Notes: generated by a model not told the origin, from the sequence alone. A stretch of DNA of 11,865 nt from Verrucomicrobiales bacterium (GCA_022424805.1 JAKMGR010000576.1:1-11865); one strand, 5' to 3'. Counted from the first letter of the stretch, positions 1 through 6,608 are shown. Numbers and translations: made by a program.

Positions 1-850
1 CGCCTCGGACGACAGCCCGGCGGCGTTGGGAAAGCTTCTGCTTTCCTGGCCGACCGCGGAATTGAAAGATCATATGGATGGGATTGCAGCTCTTACCGCT
101 TCGGGCAATCCGGGCCGCATTCGGACAACGGCCCAGGCAATTCTCTGGCGAGCGGGTGGAGAAAAGAAATTGGAGAATGACTCACTACTCGCCCAGGCCG
201 TTGCCAAAGCAGGGCGGGGGAACGCTCCTGAAGAACTGCACGCACATTTTTCAGAATTGCTGGCGAGCGAGACCGTCACACCTGCGATGGTGAATGTGCT
301 CATGCCCGCTCTAGGCAGCTTTCCTTCCAAAGACAGCGAAAGCCTCGATCTGCTCGCGGCGACGGCAGAGCGTTACGAAGATAAAAATATCACGCTATCT
401 TTCTCTGCGCTTCAGGCAATGAAGCGCGTTCCGGCCGCAAACTGGCCGCCGAAATACAGCAACCGGGTTCTAAACAGCGTGACAGTCTCGGCGACGCCGG
501 ATCTCAAATTCATACCCACGGAATTTTCGGTAAAGGCGGGTAGCGCGGTAAATCTCGTGTTCCGAAATCCGGACAGCCTTTATCACAACCTCGTCATCGT
601 GAATGCCGGTTCTCTGGGGGAGGTGGGATTGAAAGCCGACCTCATGGCGGGAGATCCAGCCGGCCTCGACAAAAACTACGTGCCAGATGATCCAAATGTT
701 CTTCACTGGACTCCGCAGATCACCTTAGGTATCGCCCGCTCCCACACACTTCGCTTTTTCGCCCCGGACGAACCGGGTGACTATCCCTACATCTGCACCT
801 TTCCCGGTCACTGGCGCGTCATGAAAGGTGTGATGAAAGTGACCAAATAA
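1..850 (+). CDS. 3' end of a large protein with helical-repeat segment and C-terminal azurin-type copper domain (partial)
   Basis: The frame is open from the left edge (codons begin at base 2), so the true start lies outside the window and the TTG at 26 is only an internal codon. About 282 residues are visible. Counting from that TTG, residues 1-150 are Ala/Leu-rich helices resembling HEAT-type repeats. Residues 155-274 form a cupredoxin domain. Its copper ligands are clear: His187 in YHNLVI, then Cys257, His262 and Met266 in CTFPGHWRVM, giving the C-x4-H-x3-M spacing of azurin. Planctomycetes and Verrucomicrobia carry many such domains at the ends of large secreted proteins, often with glucose/sorbosone-dehydrogenase, HEAT and heme-binding parts; this is known of the group, and the missing N-terminal part cannot be assigned. 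I infer a periplasmic electron-transfer role. The next gene starts 24 bp downstream, so co-transcription with the oxidoreductases is likely. Confidence 0.85.
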   Translation, partial: ASDDSPAALGKLLLSWPTAELKDHMDGIAALTASGNPGRIRTTAQAILWRAGGEKKLENDSLLAQAVAKAGRGNAPEELHAHFSELLASETVTPAMVNVLMPALGSFPSKDSESLDLLAATAERYEDKNITLSFSALQAMKRVPAANWPPKYSNRVLNSVTVSATPDLKFIPTEFSVKAGSAVNLVFRNPDSLYHNLVIVNAGSLGEVGLKADLMAGDPAGLDKNYVPDDPNVLHWTPQITLGIARSHTLRFFAPDEPGDYPYICTFPGHWRVMKGVMKVTK

Positions 851-874
851 TTTCAACTAACAGATACAGAATAT

Positions 875-1933
875 ATGAGTGATACTATCAGAGTCTTGAA
901 CGTGGGCGCCGGTTTCATGGCGTCTCTGCATGCGAAAGCATACGAGAAATTGGACGGCGTCGAGAACGTGGGAATCGTGACGAGAAGTATCGGCAGTTCC
1001 GAGAAACTGGCGAGCGAACTCAGCGGCGATATTCCGCGTTTCACCGATTTCGACGAGGCGCTTGAGAAAACCTCGCCCACCGCTGTGGCGATCAGTACCT
1101 ACACCGATTCGCACTATCACTATGTGTCGACGGCTCTGAACAAGGGGCTTGATGTCTTTGTTGAGAAGCCTCTCGCCGAGACGATGGAGGAGTCGCAGGA
1201 ACTCTTCGATCTCGCCAATAGAGTGGGAAAAAAACTCTACGTCGGATACATTCTCATGACGCATCCGTCTTGGAACAAATTCACTGAGATTGCTCACGAT
1301 CTCGGCAAGCCGCTTGCGATGCGGATGAACCTGAATCAGCAGGCCAAGGGCGAGTTCTACGACACGCTTCACAATATCATGCAGGTGCAATCGCCTATCG
1401 TCGATTGCGGCGTTCACTACGTGGATATCATGTATCAGATGGCACAGTGTCGTCCTGTCAGAGTTCACGCGATCGGTTGTCGCAACTGGGACAAGGTCCC
1501 CGAGCACATCTGCAACTACGGCCAGCTCCAAGTCGAGTTCGAGGATGGTTCCGTCGGCTGGTACGAAGCTGGTTGGGGGCCGAACATGAGTGAGACCGCT
1601 TATTTCATCAAGGACATCGTCGGGCCGGATGGTTCCGCAAGCATTACGGTGGAATCGGACCGCTCCGATGACAAGGATCACCACGTTGAAGCGAATACGA
1701 TCGTCCGACACTTCGCTGAGCAGAAAGACAAGGAATTCGTCAAAGAGGATGAGATCATCAAAATCGACGAGCCTGATCACGAGGGTCTCGCTTTTCTTGA
1801 GCAGGAGGAATTCATCAACTGCATCAAGAACGATACCGACATGTCCGCTCATCAGGACCGCGTCATGACCAGTTTGCAGATCGTCTTCGCGGCTGACGAG
1901 TCGCAAAAGAAGAAGCAAGTGATCGAGCTCTGA
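875..1933 (+). CDS. Cytoplasmic Gfo/Idh/MocA family NAD(P)-dependent oxidoreductase
   Basis: A 352-aa protein of normal length for the family, with no signal peptide. The N-terminal Rossmann fold begins at residue 5 and has the dinucleotide loop GAGFMA (11-16). The conserved EKP motif is at 97-99 (VEKPLAE), its Lys being the usual catalytic/cofactor residue. The C-terminal alpha/beta domain carries the D-x-x-x-H pair (Asp177, His181 in DCGVHYVD). These enzymes oxidise or reduce hydroxyl groups on sugars, inositols or similar polyols; the substrate is not readable here. The ATG at 875 has no Shine-Dalgarno sequence (leader CAGATACAGAATAT). It sits 24 bp after the azurin-domain gene and 22 bp before the first SDR gene, so it is probably in one operon with them. 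The acidic, charged C-terminal half (255-300, many Asp/Glu/Lys) suggests a soluble cytoplasmic protein. Confidence 0.9.
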   Translation: MSDTIRVLNVGAGFMASLHAKAYEKLDGVENVGIVTRSIGSSEKLASELSGDIPRFTDFDEALEKTSPTAVAISTYTDSHYHYVSTALNKGLDVFVEKPLAETMEESQELFDLANRVGKKLYVGYILMTHPSWNKFTEIAHDLGKPLAMRMNLNQQAKGEFYDTLHNIMQVQSPIVDCGVHYVDIMYQMAQCRPVRVHAIGCRNWDKVPEHICNYGQLQVEFEDGSVGWYEAGWGPNMSETAYFIKDIVGPDGSASITVESDRSDDKDHHVEANTIVRHFAEQKDKEFVKEDEIIKIDEPDHEGLAFLEQEEFINCIKNDTDMSAHQDRVMTSLQIVFAADESQKKKQVIEL

Positions 1934-1955
1934 TCGTTCCAAATCTGGAAAACGA

Positions 1956-2723
1956 ATGAAAACCATCGACCTCACAGGCAAAACTGCCGTCGTCTCTGGC
2001 GGCGGAGGGGAAATCGGCTACGCGCTGTGCGTGGGTCTGGCTGATGCTGGCGCAAAGGTCGTCGCGCTCGACATCAAGACGGACCGCGTCGATGGAAGCA
2101 ATGATCGCATAACTGCTGTTCGCTCCGACCTTTCCGACATTGCCGGAATTTCCTCTGCAGTCGAAGACATCGGCGAGATTGATATTCTTGTTCACGCCGC
2201 CGGGGTCAACATCGCTGCACCTGTCACGGAATTCGAAGAGCAGGCCTGGGACACCGTTTTTGATGTGAACCTGAAGAGCGCTTTCTTTCTGACAAAGGAA
2301 CTCGTTCCTCGCTTTCGCGCGGGCTGCACTGGGAAGATCGTTTTCATTTCCTCCATTTCGGCACGACTCGGATATCCAGGACTACATGCCTACACTGCAT
2401 CGAAAGGCGGACTCGACGCGCTGATTCGAAATCTCTCGACGGAGTTGGGTGCGAAAAATATCTGCGTCAACGGCATTGCACCGGGCACAACAAAGACCGG
2501 CATGACGAAAGGTCTCTGGGAGGACGAGAAAAAGTGTAGCGCCCACGAAGCGACGATCCCGATGGGGCGAATGGCGGACTGCAAAGATCACGTCGGCCCG
2601 CTGCTTTTTCTCTGCTCGGATATGTCAGACTACGTCACTGGTCAGGTTGTTTGTTGCGACGGCGGACTTACCTCAGTCCAGGCCGATTTTATCAATCTGA
2701 ATTTACGCGAAGGAAATGAGTAA
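1956..2723 (+). CDS. Short-chain dehydrogenase/reductase (classical SDR), first of a pair
   Basis: A 255-aa classical SDR. The cofactor loop is S-G-G-G-G-E-I-G (14-21), a variant of TGxxxGxG in which Thr is Ser and the middle Gly is Glu19. The NNAG element appears as HAAG (80-83), and Asn105 lies in VNLKSAF. The catalytic Ser133, Tyr146 and Lys150 are in place (YTASK 146-150), followed by PG at 176-177. Asp39 at the end of the second strand (VVALDI) favours NAD(H) over NADP(H); this is an inference from the family. Likely role: oxidation or reduction of a sugar acid or polyol, substrate unknown. GGAA at 1948-1951 is the only Shine-Dalgarno-like element. The last 8 bp overlap the start of the next SDR, which suggests translational coupling. 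The C-terminal extension (VQADFINLNLREGNE) after the usual DGG motif is somewhat longer than in typical FabG-like proteins. Confidence 0.88.
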   Translation: MKTIDLTGKTAVVSGGGGEIGYALCVGLADAGAKVVALDIKTDRVDGSNDRITAVRSDLSDIAGISSAVEDIGEIDILVHAAGVNIAAPVTEFEEQAWDTVFDVNLKSAFFLTKELVPRFRAGCTGKIVFISSISARLGYPGLHAYTASKGGLDALIRNLSTELGAKNICVNGIAPGTTKTGMTKGLWEDEKKCSAHEATIPMGRMADCKDHVGPLLFLCSDMSDYVTGQVVCCDGGLTSVQADFINLNLREGNE

Positions 2724-3480
2724 GATTCTCGAAAACCAGGTCGCCATCATAACAGGTAGCACCAGTGGAATGGGTGAAGCAATCGCCCGGCGATTCGCGA
2801 AACAAGGGGCCGCTGTCGTCATCAATGGCACGAACGAAGAGCGAGGGAAAAAGATTGAGGAGGAAATAGTTCAGGAGGGAGGAAAGGCGGCTTTCTACAA
2901 AGCCGACGTCTCCTCAGCCTCTGAAGTCGAGGCGATGGTCGATTTCGCTGTGGAACAGTTTTCCAAAGTGACAATCCTCGTTCCCAACGCCGGCATTCTC
3001 GGTAACGGACTCGCCACGGAGATCAGTCTGGAAACATGGGATAAAACGCTGGGTGTGAATCTCAATGGCGTCTACTATCTCTGTCGCTACGGCTTGCCGA
3101 AATTGATCGAGGCAGGAGGTGGCACCGTGGTCATTAATGCCTCTATCGCAAGCTTCAAGAGCTTTCCTCAGCACCCGGCTTACTGCGCGTCGAAAGGTGC
3201 GCTCATTCCCTTGATGAAAAATATTGCTCAGGACTATGCCGAGCACAACATCCGGGCGAACGCGATTTGCCCGGGGCCCGTCGACACGCCGCTAATATGG
3301 GATTCGGTCAAGGCATTTCCCAATGCCGACAGTATCATCGACGAAACCATCGGAATGACTTGCGTAGGGCGACTTGGAACGCCCGATGACGTCGCCGAGG
3401 CAGCGCTCTTTTTCGCCAGCGACCAGTCGAGTTTTGTCACCGGGGCCTCACTGACCATCGATGGGGGAATCATGACCTGA
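2716..3480 (+). CDS. Short-chain dehydrogenase/reductase (FabG / glucose dehydrogenase-like), second of a pair
   Basis: A 254-aa classical SDR with canonical motifs: TGSTSGMG (13-20), NAG (91-93), Asn115, Ser143, Tyr156 and Lys160 (YCASK), PGPVDTP from 186, and a C-terminal GGIMT. The second strand ends VVINGTNEERG with no acidic residue and a nearby Arg, which is compatible with NADP(H). It may therefore use the opposite cofactor to its upstream partner; this is inference. The ATG at 2716 overlaps the stop of the preceding gene (frame shift of one base, 8-bp overlap). AAGGA at 2710-2714 is a good Shine-Dalgarno core but ends only one base before the ATG, too close for normal use, so re-initiation by terminating ribosomes is likely. 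Annotation by homology would probably read 3-oxoacyl-ACP reductase or glucose 1-dehydrogenase, but the gene neighbourhood points to sugar or polyol metabolism rather than fatty acids. Confidence 0.88.
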   Translation: MSKILENQVAIITGSTSGMGEAIARRFAKQGAAVVINGTNEERGKKIEEEIVQEGGKAAFYKADVSSASEVEAMVDFAVEQFSKVTILVPNAGILGNGLATEISLETWDKTLGVNLNGVYYLCRYGLPKLIEAGGGTVVINASIASFKSFPQHPAYCASKGALIPLMKNIAQDYAEHNIRANAICPGPVDTPLIWDSVKAFPNADSIIDETIGMTCVGRLGTPDDVAEAALFFASDQSSFVTGASLTIDGGIMT

Positions 3481-3528
3481 ACAAGGTTTGTCTCAAATGC
3501 GGAAAAAGAGCAAGAATGAGCTTCGCTT

Positions 3529-3606
3529 GCACGAATGAAACACGAATTGTGGCGAATCGAGAACAACATTTGAGTAAATTCGGGTTCCATTCTTTTCCAT
3601 TCGTGC
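3529..3606. repeat. Degenerate palindromic intergenic repeat (CACGAAT ... ATTCGTG)
   Basis: The 162-bp gap 3481-3642 contains GCACGAATG at 3529-3537 and its exact reverse complement CATTCGTGC at 3598-3606. Each arm extends imperfectly. CGAAT recurs on the left at 3532, 3543 and 3553, and CCATTC recurs on the right at 3587 and 3597, so the units are spaced by 10-11 bp (about one helical turn). The rest of the gap shows no ORF and no intrinsic terminator. The layout looks like a decayed member of a palindromic interspersed repeat family rather than a gene-specific operator; this is inference. Confidence 0.6.
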
Positions 3607-3642
3607 CAAATCTAATTTAGTCGCCTTTCCCAAAATCTCACC

Positions 3643-4632
3643 ATGAAGACGAAAGCTCTCTTACTACTCTCTGTTGCACTGTTTTTTGATACCATTTCTC
3701 ACGCCGAGCCAATCAAGGCTGGTATCATTGGAATTGATGCTCACGCCAGCAGTTGGACGAAGATCATCAATAAACCCGAGGCCACGGGCGAACTGGCTGA
3801 CATCACGATTGTCGCCGCCTATCCAGGAGGCAGTCCCGATATTCCGCAAAGCATGGAACTTTTGGAAAAAGCAAGAGAGCCAATGATCGCTGCAGGTGTG
3901 GAAATGGTGGACTCGATTGCGACACTCATCGAGAAAGTTGACGTCGTCATGATTCTCAGCATCGACGGTCGGCCTCATCTTGAGCAGGCAAAGCCGGTTT
4001 TTGAAGCAGGCAAAACGCTGTTTATTGATAAGCCTATCGCCGGAACGCTCGCCGATGCGATCCGCATTTTCCGTTTGGGGAAAAAACATGAGGTGCCCGT
4101 TTTCACGAGTTCCTCACTGCGCTTTGCTGAAGGAGCTCTGAATATTCACAAAGATCCTAAGCTCGGCGATATCATTGGTGCCGAAGTTTACAGCCCCTGC
4201 AAAACCGAGCCGCATCATCCCGATTTTTTCTGGTATGGCATCCACGGCGTCGAGCCGCTCTTTACGATCATGGGCACTGGTTGTGAATCCGTCACTCGCA
4301 TCCAGACCGAAGGAGCCGACGTCGCGGTAGGCGTCTGGAAAGGCGGCCGAGTCGGCTCGTTTCGCGGAATTCGCGAAGGACAGCGTGGCTACGGAGCGAC
4401 GGTGTTCGGCACAAAAGGTGTTGTTCAAGGGGGAGGCTTTGATGGCTACGAACCTCTCATTGTTGAGATAGTGAAATTTTTCAAAACCGGGAAGCCACCC
4501 GTGAGTGAGGCAGAGACTCTCGAGATATTTGCCTTTATGGAAGCTGCCGACGAAAGCAAGCGGCAAGGCGGAAAGCCGGTGACGCTGGAGAGCGTGATGG
4601 AGAAGGCGCTGGCCGAGGTGGATGCGGATTGA
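3643..4632 (+). CDS. Secreted Gfo/Idh/MocA-like protein with altered cofactor and catalytic motifs
   Basis: A 329-aa protein with a Sec-type signal peptide: Lys at 2 and 4, hydrophobic stretch ALLLLSVALFF, and a likely cut after Ala21 (SHA|EP). There is no twin-arginine motif. The mature protein starts with a Rossmann-type strand, but the loop reads G-I-D-A-H-A (30-35), so the second Gly of GxGxxG/A is Asp32. The EKP motif is DKP (129-131), keeping Lys130. The catalytic-domain His is present (His201 in WYGIHGVE), but the Asp normally four residues before it is Trp197; compare DCGVH in the upstream paralogue. Other marked segments are AAYPGGSPDIP (58-68) and SIDGRPHLEQ (106-115). I recall similar proteins from Verrucomicrobia and Planctomycetes but cannot name a reaction. 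It may bind a sugar, or use a cofactor differently. The start has no Shine-Dalgarno sequence and a pyrimidine-rich leader. It is separated from the SDR pair by 162 bp. Confidence 0.85.
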   Translation: MKTKALLLLSVALFFDTISHAEPIKAGIIGIDAHASSWTKIINKPEATGELADITIVAAYPGGSPDIPQSMELLEKAREPMIAAGVEMVDSIATLIEKVDVVMILSIDGRPHLEQAKPVFEAGKTLFIDKPIAGTLADAIRIFRLGKKHEVPVFTSSSLRFAEGALNIHKDPKLGDIIGAEVYSPCKTEPHHPDFFWYGIHGVEPLFTIMGTGCESVTRIQTEGADVAVGVWKGGRVGSFRGIREGQRGYGATVFGTKGVVQGGGFDGYEPLIVEIVKFFKTGKPPVSEAETLEIFAFMEAADESKRQGGKPVTLESVMEKALAEVDAD

Positions 4633-4647
4633 TTCCGATCTTTTTCT

Positions 4648-5475
4648 TTAGTCAATCTCGACCGAGGCCGGATCGTAGTCGATGACCGGATACTTCATAT
4701 TCAAGCCCTCAAGGGTCTTGATAATGATGTCGGCGACGAGGAGATCGCGGTACCACTTTCGATCTGCGGGGATAACGTACCACGGAGCATCATCCGTACT
4801 CGTTTTTTCGAAAACATCAGAATAGGCCTTCATGAATTTGGGCCAGAGAGCGCGGTCGTCGAGGTCTCCGGGATTGAATTTCCAATTCTTCTCTGGTTGG
4901 TCGAGGCGAGCCTGGAGACGTTCTTTCTGCTCATCGAATGAGATGTGGAGGAAGATCTTCACAATCGTGACGCCCTCGTCGGACAGCATCTGCTCAAAAC
5001 CGCGAATGTGATCGTAGCGCTTTGACCAGCGCTCTTCTGGAAAGATATCGCGAACTCGAACAGCAACTATGTCCTCGTAGTGGCTGCGATTGAAGATTGT
5101 CGTTTGTCCGTTTCCCGGAACGTGAGGATGAATCCGCCAGAGGTAGTCATGAGCAAGTTCGAGGGAACTGGGGCGTTTGAAAGATGCGACGCGAATTCCC
5201 TGGGGATCCATCGGATTAAAAACGCTTCGTATCGTCCCGTCCTTGCCTCCGGTATCCATCGCCTGGAAAACAACGAGAAAACGGTTTTTGTCCTCTGCAT
5301 AGAGACAGGTCTGAAGTTCGTCTATTTTTCCGATAAGCTCCTCGAAGTGCTTTTTCCCTTCCGATTTGCTCATCGGAAAAAGATCTTCGTCGCGTGTGGG
5401 AAAGGAATTCAGGTCGATCTTTTGACCAGGCTTGATGCGAAAGGGGTTCTCTAAAAGAGTGGGAACTTCAGACAT
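4648..5475 (-). CDS. ppk2: Polyphosphate kinase 2 family protein, class III-like (polyphosphate:AMP/ADP phosphotransferase)
   Basis: A 275-aa single-domain PPK2. The P-loop is DTGGKDGT (74-81), preceded by VVFQAM. The Walker B region is FNRSHYED (128-135), and the lid segment has ARLDQPEKNWKF (189-200). The N-terminal FRIKPGQKIDL and the motifs SFKRPSSLELAHDYLWR and DDAPWYVIPADRKWYR closely match class III PPK2 proteins such as the Meiothermus ruber enzyme, as I remember it. Class III enzymes use polyphosphate to phosphorylate both AMP and ADP, so this protein probably regenerates ADP and ATP in the cytoplasm. The class assignment is inference from similarity. It starts 4 nt after the hemW stop, so it is almost certainly co-transcribed with hemW. 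GGGA lies almost directly before the ATG. The 3' end faces the secreted Gfo/Idh gene across 15 bp, with no strong terminator visible between the two stops. Confidence 0.92.
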   Translation of the reverse strand: MSEVPTLLENPFRIKPGQKIDLNSFPTRDEDLFPMSKSEGKKHFEELIGKIDELQTCLYAEDKNRFLVVFQAMDTGGKDGTIRSVFNPMDPQGIRVASFKRPSSLELAHDYLWRIHPHVPGNGQTTIFNRSHYEDIVAVRVRDIFPEERWSKRYDHIRGFEQMLSDEGVTIVKIFLHISFDEQKERLQARLDQPEKNWKFNPGDLDDRALWPKFMKAYSDVFEKTSTDDAPWYVIPADRKWYRDLLVADIIIKTLEGLNMKYPVIDYDPASVEID

Positions 5476-5479
5476 GTCC

Positions 5480-6568
5480 CTACACTAGTGCGGCTGCAAT
5501 CGGGTCGGCAAGTGCTTTACCGGCTCGGGTAAGGCGAGTGAACCCTGTTTGCTCGATGACTAAACCCTGTTGGGTTAATGACTCAACAGGGTTGGGTGTG
5601 GGAAGTAAGCCTGTTGGAAGGCCTTCGCGAGTGCGGAGGAGCAGGGCGATGCGCTCAAGCCGGAGATCTTCCTCGGTGAGGATTTCAATATTGGTTCGGG
5701 TGTCGAGACCTCCTTTTGCGGCGCGAACGTAGGTTGCGGTGTCGGCGAGAGTGGTCCATCGCTCGTTTCCGATTGTGCTGACGGCACCTGGGCCGAGACC
5801 GAGGTAGCTGGCCCCGTTCCAATAGGCTTGGTTGTGTTTCGACTCGAAACCGGGTTGCGCGTAGTTAGATATTTCATAGTGAGAAAATCCGTTTTCTTCC
5901 AGAAAATCGAGCGCAGTGTAGAAGAGATTGGCGTCGCGGTCTTCGTCGATGTCGAGTTCTCCGGATTGATGCCGGGTCAGGAACTCGGTGTCCTCTTCAT
6001 AGGTGAGGTTGTATGCTGATATGTGGTTTGGATGAAGCGTGGCAGCCTGATCGAGATCCTTTTGCCAGCTCTCCAAGGTCTGGCCTGGAATGGAGAACAT
6101 TAGGTCGATACTGACGTTTTTGAAACCAGCTGCACGAAGCGTTTCGTAAGCCTCAATCGCATCGGCGGGAGAATGATCGCGGCCAAGAGTGGAGAGAGTG
6201 TCGGGGTCGAAAGACTGAGTGCCGAGGCTGATGCGTGTGACCCCCAATTCGAGCATGAGTTGTGCTTTTTCCTGATCGAAGGTGGCTGGGTTGGCTTCGA
6301 GAGTCCACTCCTCGACCTGGCTCAGGTCCAAGGTATCAGATAGGCCACGGCAAAGAGATCCGAGATGTGTGGGGGACAGCAGGCTTGGCGTACCACCGCC
6401 GAAGTATACGGTTTGGATGGGATCGGTGACGCAATCCCGATGGCGCTTCGCTTCCGTCAGGATGGCTTCGATGAACTCCGCGTTGGCGAGCTTCCCGGGC
6501 GTGTGCTTGTAGAATCCGCAGTAGGGGCAGATGTGGTGGCAGAAGGGAATGTGGACGTAGAGATGCAC
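5480..6568 (-). CDS. hemW: Radical SAM heme chaperone HemW (coproporphyrinogen III oxidase-like)
   Basis: A 362-aa radical SAM protein. The iron-sulfur cluster motif C-x3-C-x2-C is at Cys10, Cys14, Cys17 (CHHICPYCGF). Phe19 sits where HemN has a fourth Cys, which separates HemW from HemN. GGGTPS (57-62) is the SAM-binding glycine motif, and HNQAYW (245-250) is the HNxxYW signature of HemW. HemW binds heme and delivers it to respiratory proteins; it is often mis-annotated as HemN. The start is GTG at 6568. A stop lies five codons upstream in frame (6581-6583) with only a CTG between, and typical family proteins begin just here (LYVHIPFC), so GTG is well supported although no good Shine-Dalgarno sequence precedes it. 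It is the first gene of a hemW-ppk2 unit. An inverted repeat lies inside its 3' end (5563-5593). Confidence 0.93.
   Translation of the reverse strand: MHLYVHIPFCHHICPYCGFYKHTPGKLANAEFIEAILTEAKRHRDCVTDPIQTVYFGGGTPSLLSPTHLGSLCRGLSDTLDLSQVEEWTLEANPATFDQEKAQLMLELGVTRISLGTQSFDPDTLSTLGRDHSPADAIEAYETLRAAGFKNVSIDLMFSIPGQTLESWQKDLDQAATLHPNHISAYNLTYEEDTEFLTRHQSGELDIDEDRDANLFYTALDFLEENGFSHYEISNYAQPGFESKHNQAYWNGASYLGLGPGAVSTIGNERWTTLADTATYVRAAKGGLDTRTNIEILTEEDLRLERIALLLRTREGLPTGLLPTPNPVESLTQQGLVIEQTGFTRLTRAGKALADPIAAALV
5563..5593. repeat. 10-bp perfect inverted repeat inside the 3' end of hemW
   Basis: AACCCTGTTG at 5563-5572 is followed after 11 bases by its exact reverse complement CAACAGGGTT at 5584-5593. 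A further AACCCTGTT stands at 5541-5549. The RNA of the - strand can form a 10-bp hairpin about 90-120 nt before the ppk2 start codon. It encodes part of the NPVESLTQQGLVIEQTGF segment. There is no U-run, so it does not look like an intrinsic terminator. Confidence 0.55.
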
Positions 6569-6584
6569 GTGCAGGAAATCTCAT

Positions 6585-6608
6585 GCAAAGGCGCAGAGGC
6601 GCAAAGGG
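6585..6608. repeat. Three tandem copies of a GCAAAGGC-like octamer upstream of hemW
   Basis: GCAAAGGC (6585-6592), GCAGAGGC (6593-6600) and GCAAAGGG (6601-6608) lie head to tail just upstream of the hemW GTG codon, within its presumed leader. The rest of the 257-bp gap (6569-6825) shows no convincing ORF, promoter or terminator. The unit resembles a short CGCAAAG-type repeat that I recall from intergenic DNA of many environmental bacteria; this is unverified. Confidence 0.5.

Noticed and set aside
857..1981. 374-codon open frame on the - strand
   Set aside because: Lies exactly antisense to the Gfo/Idh gene, is rich in Arg, His, Val and Leu as expected for a mirror frame, and shows no domain motifs.
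4633..4647. Bidirectional terminator between the convergent genes
   Set aside because: Only 15 bp with a short T-run and no dyad symmetry.
6566..6571. CACGTG as a possible parS core
   Set aside because: The flanks do not match the TGTTTCACGTGAAACA consensus, and it sits at the hemW start codon.
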